Below, one piece after another: positions 17,567-25,859 of a stretch of DNA of 64,000 nt. The stretch is taken from assembly GCA_964567995.1 (NCBI GenBank), contig CAZMOB010000002.1, positions 62,001 to 126,000 on the forward strand, given 5' to 3'. The translations under genes and the position numbers were made by a program. This stretch comes from JAGOTP01 sp964567995. Its GTDB lineage: Bacteria; Patescibacteriota; Patescibacteriia; 2-12-FULL-60-25. The notes beneath the pieces are model-generated. The model was given only the letters and a program-made list of their open reading frames with translations. It did no database searches and was not told where the DNA came from. Numbering within the stretch: the stretch's first letter is position 1; every line of letters starts with the position of its first letter.

Positions 17567-18151
17567 GTGCTCGAGAAACTGTTTAAGGATCCGCGCGTGC
17601 TGCGGGTGGCCGACAAGGTCATCCGCAACGAGGTAGCCCTCATCCTGGGGGTCTGCCTCTTCTATTTCATCCGGAGGGAAGGGTGGTGGGACTGGCTTGA
17701 GCCGTTCCTCACCATCGTCGTTCTGCCGACCGGGCTCGCGACCTGGTACCAGAGCTGGCGTGCTCGTCAGGCAAGGTATGCACCTCCTTCTGTCTACGGT
17801 GACAGCAATGCCATCGTGGTCGTGGAGGTCGTGGGCGACTGCGCAGCAAGCGTGGACGCCCACTTCGGCGGGCGCAAGCCCGATGTGTTCATCCGAGCTC
17901 GAGAGGAGTTCGGCGGGAAAGTCTACCTCGAGCCCGAGGACATGACCGCTCTCGTAAAGAAGGCTTACTCCGCCTGCCTTCCCTTCCGAAACCGCACGAT
18001 CTGCCTGGTCGTGGCGGCGCCGGCCGGCGCCTGTTTCCAGCTCGGTCAGCTCCTTGCTGCCCACAAGTTCGACATCGTTGTACTGTCCTGGGCTCGGGAC
18101 AAGTACCAGGTGCTCCCGCGCCTCGGCATCGACGATATCGGCGGCGTCTGA
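17567..18151 (+). CDS. Two-TM protein with SAVED/CARF-like C-terminal domain (tentative)
   Basis: 194 residues starting at GTG 17567, chosen because AGAAGGAG lies 7 bases upstream. Two hydrophobic helices (EVALILGVCLFYFI and WLEPFLTIVVLPTGLATWY) occupy residues 23-60. The soluble rest begins with a strand NAIVVVEVVGD and ends with ICLVVAAPAGACFQLGQLLA followed by DIVVLSWARDKYQVLP. That ending has the shape of the SAVED domain, which binds cyclic oligonucleotides in CBASS-type systems and also occurs fused to two TM helices. The domain here is only about 110 residues, so it would be a half-size version. Membrane topology is supported; nucleotide sensing is inference. Confidence 0.55.
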   Translation: MLEKLFKDPRVLRVADKVIRNEVALILGVCLFYFIRREGWWDWLEPFLTIVVLPTGLATWYQSWRARQARYAPPSVYGDSNAIVVVEVVGDCAASVDAHFGGRKPDVFIRAREEFGGKVYLEPEDMTALVKKAYSACLPFRNRTICLVVAAPAGACFQLGQLLAAHKFDIVVLSWARDKYQVLPRLGIDDIGGV

Positions 18152-18157
18152 TCCTTC

Positions 18158-18249
18158 CAAATGGTCCGGTTTTCCCACAGATGCCGGACAAGCCCCGACG
18201 CCAGTCGGGACGAACTTACGCGGTTGGTCTAGAGCCGCATGCACTCGAG
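18158..18249 (+). repeat. Two-hairpin element B, copy 1
   Basis: Starts 7 bases after a stop codon. Hairpin 1: GTCCGG (18164-18169) with CCGGAC (18184-18189), loop TTTTCCCACAGATG. Hairpin 2: CCCGAC (18194-18199) with GTCGGG (18204-18209). It ends in GCATGCACTCGAG (18237-18249). Compared with copies 2 and 3, both stems have different sequences but still pair, and the loop and end motif are similar. An extra 26 bases separate hairpin 2 from the end motif. Confidence 0.65.
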
Positions 18250-18435
18250 TGTTCGCTTCTCAAACTCGCACAGTTTGACGCGGACTCCTCGGATTTTTTC
18301 TTCATAAAAAATGGAGAACTGATTTGAGGATGGGATTTCTCGCGTTAGAGATGAAAGAGCATGGTGCTCAATCAATGCGGAAGACCAGGCCTCTCCAGGG
18401 ACTGCTGTAAGCGTAAGAAGCGCAGCAGAGGATTC

Positions 18436-18768
18436 ATGAAGCAGGTGCCGTTTGTTGTGAAGTATTCGGTTCGTGATCTCGATCTGACCCTCTTCATCTT
18501 CAAGCAGCTCGGCTGCGAGATCAGGCAGGGGCCGGGTTGCCACTTCGTTCGTTACCCGGGCTTGCGCGACGACGGAGACGAGCCTTTCGATCTCTGCATT
18601 CCATGTCGTCCTCCGCGCGGCGCGTCGGGGGACTGGAGGAGACGTTTCCAGGAGAGAATGCACATCCTGATGTGCGGGCGGCGCAACAGCTCGGGTCAAG
18701 AGCAGGAAGGAGAATTCTGGTTCTTCGTGGATCAGATCAAGAAGTTGAACGACAAGAAGGTCAAGTAG
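18436..18768 (+). CDS. Small GC-rich hypothetical protein
   Basis: 110 residues, no family recognised. The ATG at 18436 is preceded by AGAGG four to five bases upstream. The protein starts with a strand-helix pattern (VPFVVKYSVRDLDLTLFIFKQLG), has Cys residues in LGCEI, GPGCHF, DLCIPCRPP and LMCGRR, and ends with WFFVDQIKKLNDKKVK. The DLCIPC cysteines might bind metal. It lies between two copies of element B, as if it were a single-gene unit within the island. Confidence 0.6.
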   Translation: MKQVPFVVKYSVRDLDLTLFIFKQLGCEIRQGPGCHFVRYPGLRDDGDEPFDLCIPCRPPRGASGDWRRRFQERMHILMCGRRNSSGQEQEGEFWFFVDQIKKLNDKKVK

Positions 18769-18773
18769 AGTCC

Positions 18774-18849
18774 ATTCAAATGCCCCAGCTTCCAACAAGT
18801 ATGCTGGGGAAGTCGTCCTTCGATCCTACGAAGGACGCATGCACTCGAG
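18774..18849 (+). repeat. Two-hairpin element B, copy 2
   Basis: Starts 5 bases after the preceding stop. Hairpin 1: CCCCAGC (18783-18789) with GCTGGGG (18803-18809). Hairpin 2: GTCCTTCG (18815-18822) with CGAAGGAC (18829-18836), loop ATCCTA. GCATGCACTCGAG follows at once (18837-18849). The right part is nearly identical to copy 3. Confidence 0.75.
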
Positions 18850-18955
18850 ACTCAGCACATGATGCACACCATGCTGTTGAGATCCTCGAATATCTTTTCC
18901 AAATAAGCTTGGAGAACGTATTCGAGGAGCGCAATCGCTTCTCAGAAAGGATTCA

Positions 18956-19345
18956 TTGAAAAAGGTTCTCTGGATGTCACGCCATCCGGTTCATCTGAAC
19001 CAGATGGCGGCGCTCCGCACGATGTTCGGCAACGACGTCGTGGTAGAGCAAGAGCGCCGGCCGTTTGATGACGCACGAGAGATCGTGCGTCGTTTTTGGT
19101 CGGGGCGGTTCGATGACCTGGTAGTCATTGCGCCGCTTAGCGTCCTCGCCGTGCTTTGCCAGGAGGGGATTCGTCCACTCTGGAGCGAGTGCGTCGAAGA
19201 AAACGACAAGAGCAAAATCGATTTTCGTGGAGCGCGCGGCCAGGGGTTCCGGTTCGTCCGGTTCCGTCGGGTCGTCGAGCTCCGGCTAGTGTTCGAGGAT
19301 GAGATCACGCCCGGTGAGAACCGGGAGAAAGAAACTGCGAAATGA
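18956..19345 (+). CDS. Small Rossmann-like protein with SRHP motif
   Basis: 129 residues starting at TTG 18956 with AAAGGA four bases upstream; a later ATG at 18974 is possible. The N-terminus KKVLWMSRHPVHLNQ and the following FDDLVVIAPLSVLAVLCQEGI strand-helix pattern resemble small Rossmann-type proteins found near phage and CRISPR type III genes (Csx16 proteins start with a similar SRHP). The resemblance is from memory and covers only these segments. Its stop overlaps the ATG of the MoxR gene (ATGA), so the two are probably translationally coupled, which ties it to the MoxR-VWA genes. Confidence 0.6.
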   Translation: MKKVLWMSRHPVHLNQMAALRTMFGNDVVVEQERRPFDDAREIVRRFWSGRFDDLVVIAPLSVLAVLCQEGIRPLWSECVEENDKSKIDFRGARGQGFRFVRFRRVVELRLVFEDEITPGENREKETAK

Positions 19346-20628
19346 GAGAAGAAAGCAAGCGGAAGCTCGCAGGCCTCAAGCCCGACGAGCTGCTCAAGCG
19401 GGCCGGGGCCCTTGCCCCGGCGATCGCGGCCACCACGGCTGCGGTACTCATGAACTTCATCAAGCGCGACGAGATCGTGCGGGCCGTGTGGCTCGCGCTG
19501 GTTTCGGACAGCGCTGCCTTCTTTCTCGGTGCGCCGGGTGTCGCCAAGACGGCCACGGTGCAGGCGATGGTCAAGCTCATCGACGGCTGTAGCTTCTACG
19601 AGGTACTGATGCCCGGCGTCGTGTCGGCGGATCAGCTCTTCGTGGAGGCGACGTCCATCAAGGAGCAAACGCTCCCGGATGGGTCCAAGGTCATCACTGT
19701 CGAGCAGAAGCTTGGCCGCGCGGCCAAGTGCAATGTGTTCTTCGGTGATGAGATCTGGAAAACGGAGGAAGCGGTACTGAATCCCGTTCTCGATCTCGCG
19801 CGTGTAGATGGCGTCCGTCACGAGGGTGCCTTCCATGACACGCCGATCATGGCGTTTCTTGCAGCCTCGAACGAGTTGCCCGAAGAGGGCTCGAAGCTCA
19901 CGGCGCTCTGGTCGCGCATGATCATCCGCGTGAACGTGCGTGGTCTCGATGCGGCCGGCCGCAAAGCTATGGTCGCGTCGCGGCTGCGCCAGGCGCGGGT
20001 ACAGAGCGCTGCTGCCAGCAACGGCAGTCCGCATCTGTCGATCGAAGATCTGGAACTCCTCCAGGCCGCGAGGCCGTATGTGGAGCTCCCGGCCGACATC
20101 ATCGAACTCGCGCTGATGATCATCGACGAGCTGGTCAAGAAGGACGCTTCGGCGTTCGGTTGGCTGGCTGAAGATGACCGGCGTTTCGGATTCATGTGTG
20201 ATGTCCTTCAGGCTGCGGCGCTGCTCGATGGCCGGACCGTCGTCGCCAAGCCCGACATCACGGCGCTCGAGATGATGCTCTGGAACACGCCCGATCAGAT
20301 CGGCGTGATCAAGAGCGTTCTCCGCCCTTACACTAGGACCCCGCTGAGTGAGGCCAGGGAGGCGATCGATACCCTCCTCGCCGCGGGTGGAGCTGTCGAG
20401 GTCGCCTTCAAGGGCGGTGACAGCAGCAAGGTCACGGCTGCCCTGAGACAGTGCGGCGAGCTCAGGAGTCAGACCTTCCCTCAGCTGCGCGCACAGGCCG
20501 TCGGTGAGGAGGCCGTCGCCATCGATCGGTTGATCGCAGCGATGGCCGCCTTCATCGCTGATCTCGCTCAGAGGATCAGTGGAAACACTGTTCGAACCTG
20601 GGAGCAGGCCATCAAGGACCTGTCCTAG
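19342..20628 (+). CDS. MoxR-family AAA+ ATPase (RavA-like)
   Basis: 428 residues. Walker A GAPGVAKT (residues 63-70, Lys69), Walker B with Asp136-Glu137 in NVFFGDEIWK, sensor 1 Asn177 in AASNELPEE, and an arginine-containing WSRMIIRVNV segment. These are hallmarks of MoxR/RavA ATPases, ring-forming chaperone-like motors that work with VWA-domain partners encoded next door. The VWA gene follows after 19 bases and the preceding gene overlaps by 4, so these form a tight operon. C-terminal residues 200-428 are helical. The role is probably remodelling of a protein complex; the substrate is unknown. A long open frame on the opposite strand is a GC-content shadow. Confidence 0.88.
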   Translation: MREESKRKLAGLKPDELLKRAGALAPAIAATTAAVLMNFIKRDEIVRAVWLALVSDSAAFFLGAPGVAKTATVQAMVKLIDGCSFYEVLMPGVVSADQLFVEATSIKEQTLPDGSKVITVEQKLGRAAKCNVFFGDEIWKTEEAVLNPVLDLARVDGVRHEGAFHDTPIMAFLAASNELPEEGSKLTALWSRMIIRVNVRGLDAAGRKAMVASRLRQARVQSAAASNGSPHLSIEDLELLQAARPYVELPADIIELALMIIDELVKKDASAFGWLAEDDRRFGFMCDVLQAAALLDGRTVVAKPDITALEMMLWNTPDQIGVIKSVLRPYTRTPLSEAREAIDTLLAAGGAVEVAFKGGDSSKVTAALRQCGELRSQTFPQLRAQAVGEEAVAIDRLIAAMAAFIADLAQRISGNTVRTWEQAIKDLS

Positions 20629-20647
20629 GAACGGGAGAGCGACACCC

Positions 20648-22327
20648 GTGCCCACAAAGGTCGCCCCGCCGTTCGAACGGCAGGATCTCCTCGATCAGTC
20701 GGTTACGGGAATGGACGCGTTTACCGCGTTTCAGTACCTGCGCCGGCGCGAAGAGGCTCCTGCCGTCTGGGCGATGGAGGAGAAGGGGGCGAAGAAGCTC
20801 CCCGGGACTCCCGCTGCGCTGGGGGACATGTTCAACGCGCTCTGGTCCGACGATCCCGTCGTGGTGAGTCGTGATCAAGTGCCGCCGAGTCGACAGTACT
20901 GGCGTGGGCTTCTGGAGGAGACCGTGAAGACGGACCCCTTTCAGGCGCTTCATGCGCAGACTGTCGGGTCGTCGCTGCTCTCATTCGTTGGCACGGTCGA
21001 GGCTGGTTCTACCATCCTTGGTCTGGTCTCGAAGGAAGACGCAGCGAAGCTTCAAGAGCTGGATAAGGCTCAAGAAGCTGCGGATGACGCAGAGAACAGC
21101 GCCGCCGAGGCCGAAGCGGAAGCTGAAAGTCTGGCCGAGCTTGCCGCAGAGATGCGGGCGGGTGCGGGTCAGGCTGGAGGTTCCGGTCAAGGCCAAGGTG
21201 GCAACGGACCGGCGATGCCTGGTTCGGGTGACGGTCGCGGTCAGCTCACCGGCGCGCAAGCGCAGGCGCTGGCCGACCAGCTCGCCAAGGCGCAAGCCAA
21301 GGCGAGCACCACTCGGGCCGCGGCTGATGCAGCCAACGCGCGAGCCCAAGTTCTGGCTGACGCACTTCTGGGGCAGCCCAGCAGTGCCGAAGCTGAGCGC
21401 AAGCTCACCGAACTCAAGCGCCTCGGGATGGGCGCCCTGCAAAAGGCTTCAGCCAAGGTCACGGAGATTTCCAAGACCATCGAAGGCTGGGGTCTCGAAC
21501 AGGGAGAGCTCGACCGGATGGCGCAGCCCGAAGCGTTCGCGCTGCTCGAGAAGATGCGCCGTACGAAGGCGTTCGAGCAGTTCGCGAAGCTGCTCGGGCG
21601 GCTCCGCGCGATCGCCGCCAAGAAAGCGGCGAATCCCACGGAGGGTGAAGGTCGCCGCGTGACGCGTCGGGAAACCGGTCGCGACATCTCGCGAGCCTAC
21701 ACGTCAGAGCTAGTCGCGCTCGCGCATCCTGCAACACGGATGCAAGCGCTTCAGCGCTGGGCGCGGGGCGAGCTCTCGCTCCGTGGACAAGAAGCGAAGA
21801 AGCCTCTCGGTCATGGACCGGTTGTCGTCTGCGAGGACGCCTCCGGTTCGATGGACGGGGTGAAACAACAGTGGGCCAAAGGGGTCGTCCTGGCGCTGGC
21901 CCACTTCGCAAAGCTCAAGGGCCGTTCCTTCGGTTGGATCATGTTCGACTCTGTGGTGCAGCGTCACAAAGTCTTTCCGAAGGGCATGCTTGGTGCCAGA
22001 GATCTGCTCGAGATTGCCGAGTCCCGTTCCTGTGGCGGTACTGATTTCGAGCGTCCGCTGCGCAAAGCCGTCGAGATGATCGAGCGTGATGGTCTGAAGA
22101 AGGCCGACATCGCTTTCATCACCGACGGCGAGTGTGCAGTGTCCGGCGAGCTTCTCCAGTGGCTCGCCGGAAAAAAGAAAAGTCTGGAATTCAACATCGT
22201 CGGGGTCATGTGCGACTCTGGTGATCACGTGAGCGACGCAACGCTGAAGAGCTTCTGCGATCGCATCGAGCGCGCCACCGCCTTCTCGGCAGAGGAGGCG
22301 GAGGCCAAAGTGTTCGCACACATCTAA
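20648..22327 (+). CDS. VWA-domain protein (ViaA-like partner of the MoxR ATPase)
   Basis: 559 residues from GTG 20648, preceded by a GGGAG stretch. The N-terminal third is unique. The middle (about residues 130-240) is an Ala/Glu-rich coiled-coil-like region interrupted by a Gly/Gln linker (AGGSGQGQGGNGPAMPG). The C-terminal VWA domain has an intact metal-ion-dependent adhesion site: Asp397, Ser399 and Ser401 in CEDASGSMDG, a Thr in SCGGTDFE and an Asp in FITDGECA. Order and spacing after the MoxR gene match ravA-viaA-type pairs. The VWA domain normally recruits targets or partners to the AAA+ ring. It is cytoplasmic, with no signal or membrane helix. Confidence 0.85.
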   Translation: MPTKVAPPFERQDLLDQSVTGMDAFTAFQYLRRREEAPAVWAMEEKGAKKLPGTPAALGDMFNALWSDDPVVVSRDQVPPSRQYWRGLLEETVKTDPFQALHAQTVGSSLLSFVGTVEAGSTILGLVSKEDAAKLQELDKAQEAADDAENSAAEAEAEAESLAELAAEMRAGAGQAGGSGQGQGGNGPAMPGSGDGRGQLTGAQAQALADQLAKAQAKASTTRAAADAANARAQVLADALLGQPSSAEAERKLTELKRLGMGALQKASAKVTEISKTIEGWGLEQGELDRMAQPEAFALLEKMRRTKAFEQFAKLLGRLRAIAAKKAANPTEGEGRRVTRRETGRDISRAYTSELVALAHPATRMQALQRWARGELSLRGQEAKKPLGHGPVVVCEDASGSMDGVKQQWAKGVVLALAHFAKLKGRSFGWIMFDSVVQRHKVFPKGMLGARDLLEIAESRSCGGTDFERPLRKAVEMIERDGLKKADIAFITDGECAVSGELLQWLAGKKKSLEFNIVGVMCDSGDHVSDATLKSFCDRIERATAFSAEEAEAKVFAHI

Positions 22328-22496
22328 AGGGCTCGCACTGCCGCGCGGAGCTCGCACTCGAGGCGGAGACACGGCGCTCGCACAGCGAAGCGTCTCCTCC
22401 CTCCTTTTCCCTTGAAGCTAAAAGGAATTTTGTGCTTGAAGGGGAAAGGTCGGAATAACCGGGTCAAACGTAAGATAGACCCAGAAGGAGTGTCCA
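22328..22496 (+). other. Intercistronic hairpin region with GCTCGCACTCGAG word
   Basis: GCTCGCACTCGAG at 22350-22362 matches the end word of element B. It is followed by GGCGGAGAC and CGCTCGCAC, words also seen after copy 3 at about 24921-24943. A long stem CCTTTTCCCTT with AAGGGGAAAGG (about 22404-22449) follows. The two canonical hairpins of element B are not present here. Confidence 0.45.
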
Positions 22497-24830
22497 GTGC
22501 CCGAAGTTCTCAGAGAGGTCCTTACCGCCGAAGCGGGACAAAAATGGGAAGAGAGGCAGGAAGCGATTGCAACCTACGGACGTGGGTCGATTGTGTTCCT
22601 CCCCAAGGGTGTCCAGCCTGGCGAGAGGGTCCATGTCGTGCTCGAAGAGATTCGGCCCGACAGCCGCGGTCGGATGATGTACCGGGGTCGCCCGGCACCG
22701 ACCGAAACCATCGAACGCTGGGAGGAGCGGCAGGGGAACCTTGAGCTGGTCGAACTCAACGTCGACTGGAAGCTCAAGGAGACCCCGGTTCGAACCAAGG
22801 AGCGACGAGCTCCTGCTCAGCGTGAAGTTCCCGGCTCTACCGCAATCAAGTGGCAGATTGTCTGGGGACCGAGCCTCGCAGACTCGTACTTGGTGCGAAC
22901 GGTCGAGAAGATCTTCGTGACCGAGATCGAGTTTGTTCACGAGTGGAAGCTCTCGTGGAAGAGGCAGAGCGAGCGTCGGGAAGCCGACGCGGGCGAGATG
23001 GTTCTCCTGAAGAATGTCTTGTCGGCAGACCCCTACTGGCGGCCCGTCGGGTTGCCGGTCATCTATCCGGATGCCACTACGGTCAATCTGCGAGTCGTCT
23101 TCGATGACGGCGAGCATGAGACTCGAATGGAGCAGAGGGAGACCTGGGGGAACATCCCCCAGTGGTTCCGTGACCAGCTACTGGTGGATTACCCCACCTG
23201 CAGCTGCAATCGCTCTCGAGTCGACCTCGAGAGGCCGAACGACGGGTACAAGAAGTGCCCGATCTGCTTCTCCGAGGAGGCCTGTAACCGTTGTGGCAAG
23301 GAGCCGGAAGATCAGCCGCTCGCCCTCAAGCGCGTGAACGGACGCTTCGTGTGTCCTTCCTGTGCGCAGATGGCCGAGCTCGAACCGCTCGCTGAGCGGG
23401 TGGCGACGCCGGGCAGGCGCGAGGCTGTGGCGGAGGCGGCCGGGAAGCTGCTTCTTGCCAACGCGCTTCCGCGTGGCGTCGGTCAGATCGTCCTCGAAAG
23501 CGGTCTTAGCCACGTTACGGAAGCCTACGCTCGTTCTCGTATTCTCGCGGTCAGTGCTAGGTTCGCCTGGCATTACTTCGCGAGCGACGGAACGGTCTGG
23601 GGTTCGAGATTCGCGCCCGAGGCGCTTGAGGTGCTCCGGTACTTCGATCGCGCTCGCGGTGACGGTCTCATCCATCTGACCAACTGGTTCGTGAGCGATG
23701 TCTACGAGCGTACCCAGGTACGCGGTGAGACGGTCGCTCTCGATCGCTACAGCCTGCAACAGCTCGAATACGCTGGTGGCAGTGCTTTCGAACTCGCCAA
23801 GCAGCTGCGTGGTTCTGAGGTGGATCGTCAGGCAGCAGTCGATGGCTACAGCCGCCTGCATGCACGCCTCGGTGAACACGCTTCCGAAGTCAGTTCTGTG
23901 CGCTCAATCCTCAACGGCGAGTCGCAGGACTATGCAGCCGCGCTGGTGCTCATTCGTGAGGCCGAAGAAGCCCATGAGCGTGCCCTGGCCGCGCAGCGCA
24001 GGAAAGAACTCTTCCAGGTAGGCCTCGCAGGCATCGTCCGGAGGCACTATTCTACCTGCCCGCTCTGTCGTGCCACCCTCGAATGGGCGGACGAAGATCT
24101 CGCTCGGGGGAGTCACATCTCTTCCGAGCACAGCTGCCTCAACATGGGCAAAGCTGAACTGGCCCGTGAGGCTCTGGTTGCCAACTGGGGTGAAGCGGAA
24201 GTTTCTCACGATGGCCGCACTGCCAAAATCCTCCGCCGCAGTACAGCGGGAGATGACGACCATCTCGAGGCGCCGGTGGCAGAGCTCGTGGTATACCACA
24301 AGTACGGCGGCTGGAACCTCGCGCTCCGTCTCTACCCGGACAACTTCCTGAACGGGAAGTGGGAGACGGTCGACCTGTGGCGCTGCCCGTCAGTGCCCGA
24401 ACTCAAGTTCTTCGAGCTCGAGAAGCTGGAAGCGACCTACCCCGAGCAGGTGGCTGACGCTGAACGCCGCTTCGAAGGTGGAGACGAGCAGATCAAGAAA
24501 CTCACCTTTCGTCGCAAATGTGATGACCGCACCGGGCAACTGGAGTGGGTCGCGGGCGAGCGAGCGGACGGTGTGCTCTACGTTGTCGACCGGCGCTACG
24601 ATCAAGTGATCAAGAAGGACGGGGAAACCCACTTCTGTTACATCGATCGCGCTCTCGTCGACAAGCCTGCCTTCAACCTCTTCCTGGTTCGACCGTTTCT
24701 CCAGGTGGGGCGTAATGTTAAAAAAGAGGCGGAAGCTGCCAAGAATGAGTTCCTTGGCCAGCGCGCTACTGCGGATCAAGTGGATGCCTTCAAGGCCCGC
24801 TTGGCGGGGCGCTTCAAGAATAAGAAGTAG
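22497..24830 (+). CDS. TRAM-like and zinc-ribbon protein linked to the MoxR-VWA pair
   Basis: 777 residues from GTG 22497, with AGAAGGAG 6 bases upstream. Residues 25-70 (YGRGSIVFLPKGVQPGERVHVVL) read like a TRAM-type OB fold, a nucleic-acid-binding module. Around residues 234-300 is a cluster of Cys pairs (CSCN, CPIC, CNRCG, CPSC) that looks like two zinc ribbons. A second cluster around 515-545 (HYSTCPLC, HISSEHSC) looks like a zinc finger. The rest is charged and helical or mixed. It follows the VWA gene in the same orientation and has the same composition. RNA or ribosome binding is inferred from TRAM plus zinc ribbons; no catalytic site is recognised. Confidence 0.65.
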   Translation: MPEVLREVLTAEAGQKWEERQEAIATYGRGSIVFLPKGVQPGERVHVVLEEIRPDSRGRMMYRGRPAPTETIERWEERQGNLELVELNVDWKLKETPVRTKERRAPAQREVPGSTAIKWQIVWGPSLADSYLVRTVEKIFVTEIEFVHEWKLSWKRQSERREADAGEMVLLKNVLSADPYWRPVGLPVIYPDATTVNLRVVFDDGEHETRMEQRETWGNIPQWFRDQLLVDYPTCSCNRSRVDLERPNDGYKKCPICFSEEACNRCGKEPEDQPLALKRVNGRFVCPSCAQMAELEPLAERVATPGRREAVAEAAGKLLLANALPRGVGQIVLESGLSHVTEAYARSRILAVSARFAWHYFASDGTVWGSRFAPEALEVLRYFDRARGDGLIHLTNWFVSDVYERTQVRGETVALDRYSLQQLEYAGGSAFELAKQLRGSEVDRQAAVDGYSRLHARLGEHASEVSSVRSILNGESQDYAAALVLIREAEEAHERALAAQRRKELFQVGLAGIVRRHYSTCPLCRATLEWADEDLARGSHISSEHSCLNMGKAELAREALVANWGEAEVSHDGRTAKILRRSTAGDDDHLEAPVAELVVYHKYGGWNLALRLYPDNFLNGKWETVDLWRCPSVPELKFFELEKLEATYPEQVADAERRFEGGDEQIKKLTFRRKCDDRTGQLEWVAGERADGVLYVVDRRYDQVIKKDGETHFCYIDRALVDKPAFNLFLVRPFLQVGRNVKKEAEAAKNEFLGQRATADQVDAFKARLAGRFKNKK

Positions 24831-24851
24831 CCCTCCGCCAACTTCACTCGC

Positions 24852-24922
24852 CGAATGTCCTAGCTTCACACATATGCTGGGGAAGTCGTCCTTCGATCCT
24901 ACGAAGGGCGCATGCACTCGAA
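24852..24922 (+). repeat. Two-hairpin element B, copy 3
   Basis: Hairpin 1: TCCTAGC (24858-24864) with GCTGGGG (24876-24882). Hairpin 2: GTCCTTCG (24888-24895) with CGAAGGGC (24902-24909). End word GCATGCACTCGAA (24910-24922). Differences from copy 2 inside the stems keep pairing through G-T wobbles. It closes the island on the right; 24923-25113 holds no gene that I can support. Confidence 0.75.
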
Positions 24923-25113
24923 GGCGGAGCGGAAACGCTCGCACGGCTGACTCGTTCCGCCCTTCGATCGATCTCTTCATTATCTGGATGGAGCGCTCAA
25001 TCGAAGCCCCCTCCCGGTTTCAGGCAGTTCTCTGATGCTTGTTTTGATGATCACTGACTCTCTCCGGTGATCTGATGACGACTCATTGATCCGCCTGAAG
25101 CTGAGAGTGGGTT

Positions 25114-25796
25114 TTAAGGTTTTTTCCATAAAGTGCGCCGTTCCTGTTTTCGGATGGATCTTCTTGATGCACCGGGTGCGCCACGTAGCGGTTTGGTGGG
25201 AGGAGGATCAGTATCGGCAGAATCTGATATAGACTCACTCTTCCTTTTTGAAAGAATAAACACATAGTAGAAGCCATTCGGTCCATTGTCATGGGTGCCA
25301 ACTCGGTTCAGTCTCCAGACCGCAAAAGCATATTTTTTTACGAACGCATTAAAACAACTCCAAAATGCATCCATTCCCTGTTTGTAGAGCTCGCCCAAAG
25401 CGCCAAGCACATTTTCTTGTTTGAAATTTCGCAAAATGATTTCATGTTTTCGTAGAGGTTGCGGGAGATGAAAGAGAAAAAGCGCATCTCCTGACTGTAG
25501 TTGTGTTGGCTTGAGATAAAGTCGAGACTTTCTAATCGGTCCCGTATCGCATCTGGATGTTCATACACTTCAGTCAAGGGAACGAGGAGTTCATGCTCCT
25601 CAAAATAACGACGGAGTGGCTTGCTCAGGTAGGGGAGTGTTTTGAGCTGTTTCGCAGTGGTCTCTTGAAACGCCCGTCGCATTTCTACAGAGAAGCTATC
25701 TAGTAGTAAACCTAGCGATCCATCTTCCTTACTCGTTTCTTTTGTATGATAGCGGGCTTCTGCAAGCTCAGCCCGTTGCATTCTTTCAAATCGCAT
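25114..25796 (-). pseudogene. Hypothetical gene broken by a frameshift
   Basis: Two overlapping - strand frames look like one protein of about 225 residues. The first (25338-25796) runs through DFISSQHNYSQEMRFFSFISRNLYENM and then into an unnatural tail. The second (25114-25434) continues naturally with LRNFKQENVLGALGELYKQG. The switch is -1, near 25440 in CTACGAAAACATGAAATC. It is not a canonical X XXY YYZ slippery site. A real pseudogene or an assembly error are both possible. No family is recognised. The C-terminus is basic and low in complexity. Confidence 0.6.
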
Positions 25797-25810
25797 AGAG
25801 ATAGCATAAC

Positions 25811-25847
25811 AAAATAAGACCTCCTTAACAGGGGTCTTATTTTTTTG
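25811..25847. terminator. Bidirectional terminator after nrdB
   Basis: AAAATAAGACC (25811-25821) pairs with GGTCTTATTTT (25833-25843), with T-runs on both outer sides. It ends the - strand nrdA-nrdB transcript. Confidence 0.8.
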
Positions 25848-25859
25848 TCTTTTTTCGTT

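Noticed and set aside
18991..20655. Open frame of 554 codons on the - strand opposite the MoxR ATPase gene
   Set aside because: Shadow of a GC-rich gene; the + strand frame has Walker A, Walker B and sensor motifs.
22328..22496. A fourth full copy of element B
   Set aside because: Only the end word and following GCGGAG/CGCTCGCAC words match; the two canonical hairpins are not present.
17440..24922. Repeated GCNNGCACTCGAR words as a CRISPR array
   Set aside because: Spacing is irregular (hundreds to thousands of bases), and the copies follow genes and sit in hairpins.
4425..24922. Repeat A and element B as classical integron attC sites
   Set aside because: No RYYYAAC/GTTRRRY boxes and no integrase in the window; kept only as an analogy.
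25430..25447. Programmed -1 frameshift site
   Set aside because: CTACGAAAACATG does not fit the X XXY YYZ pattern in the zero frame.
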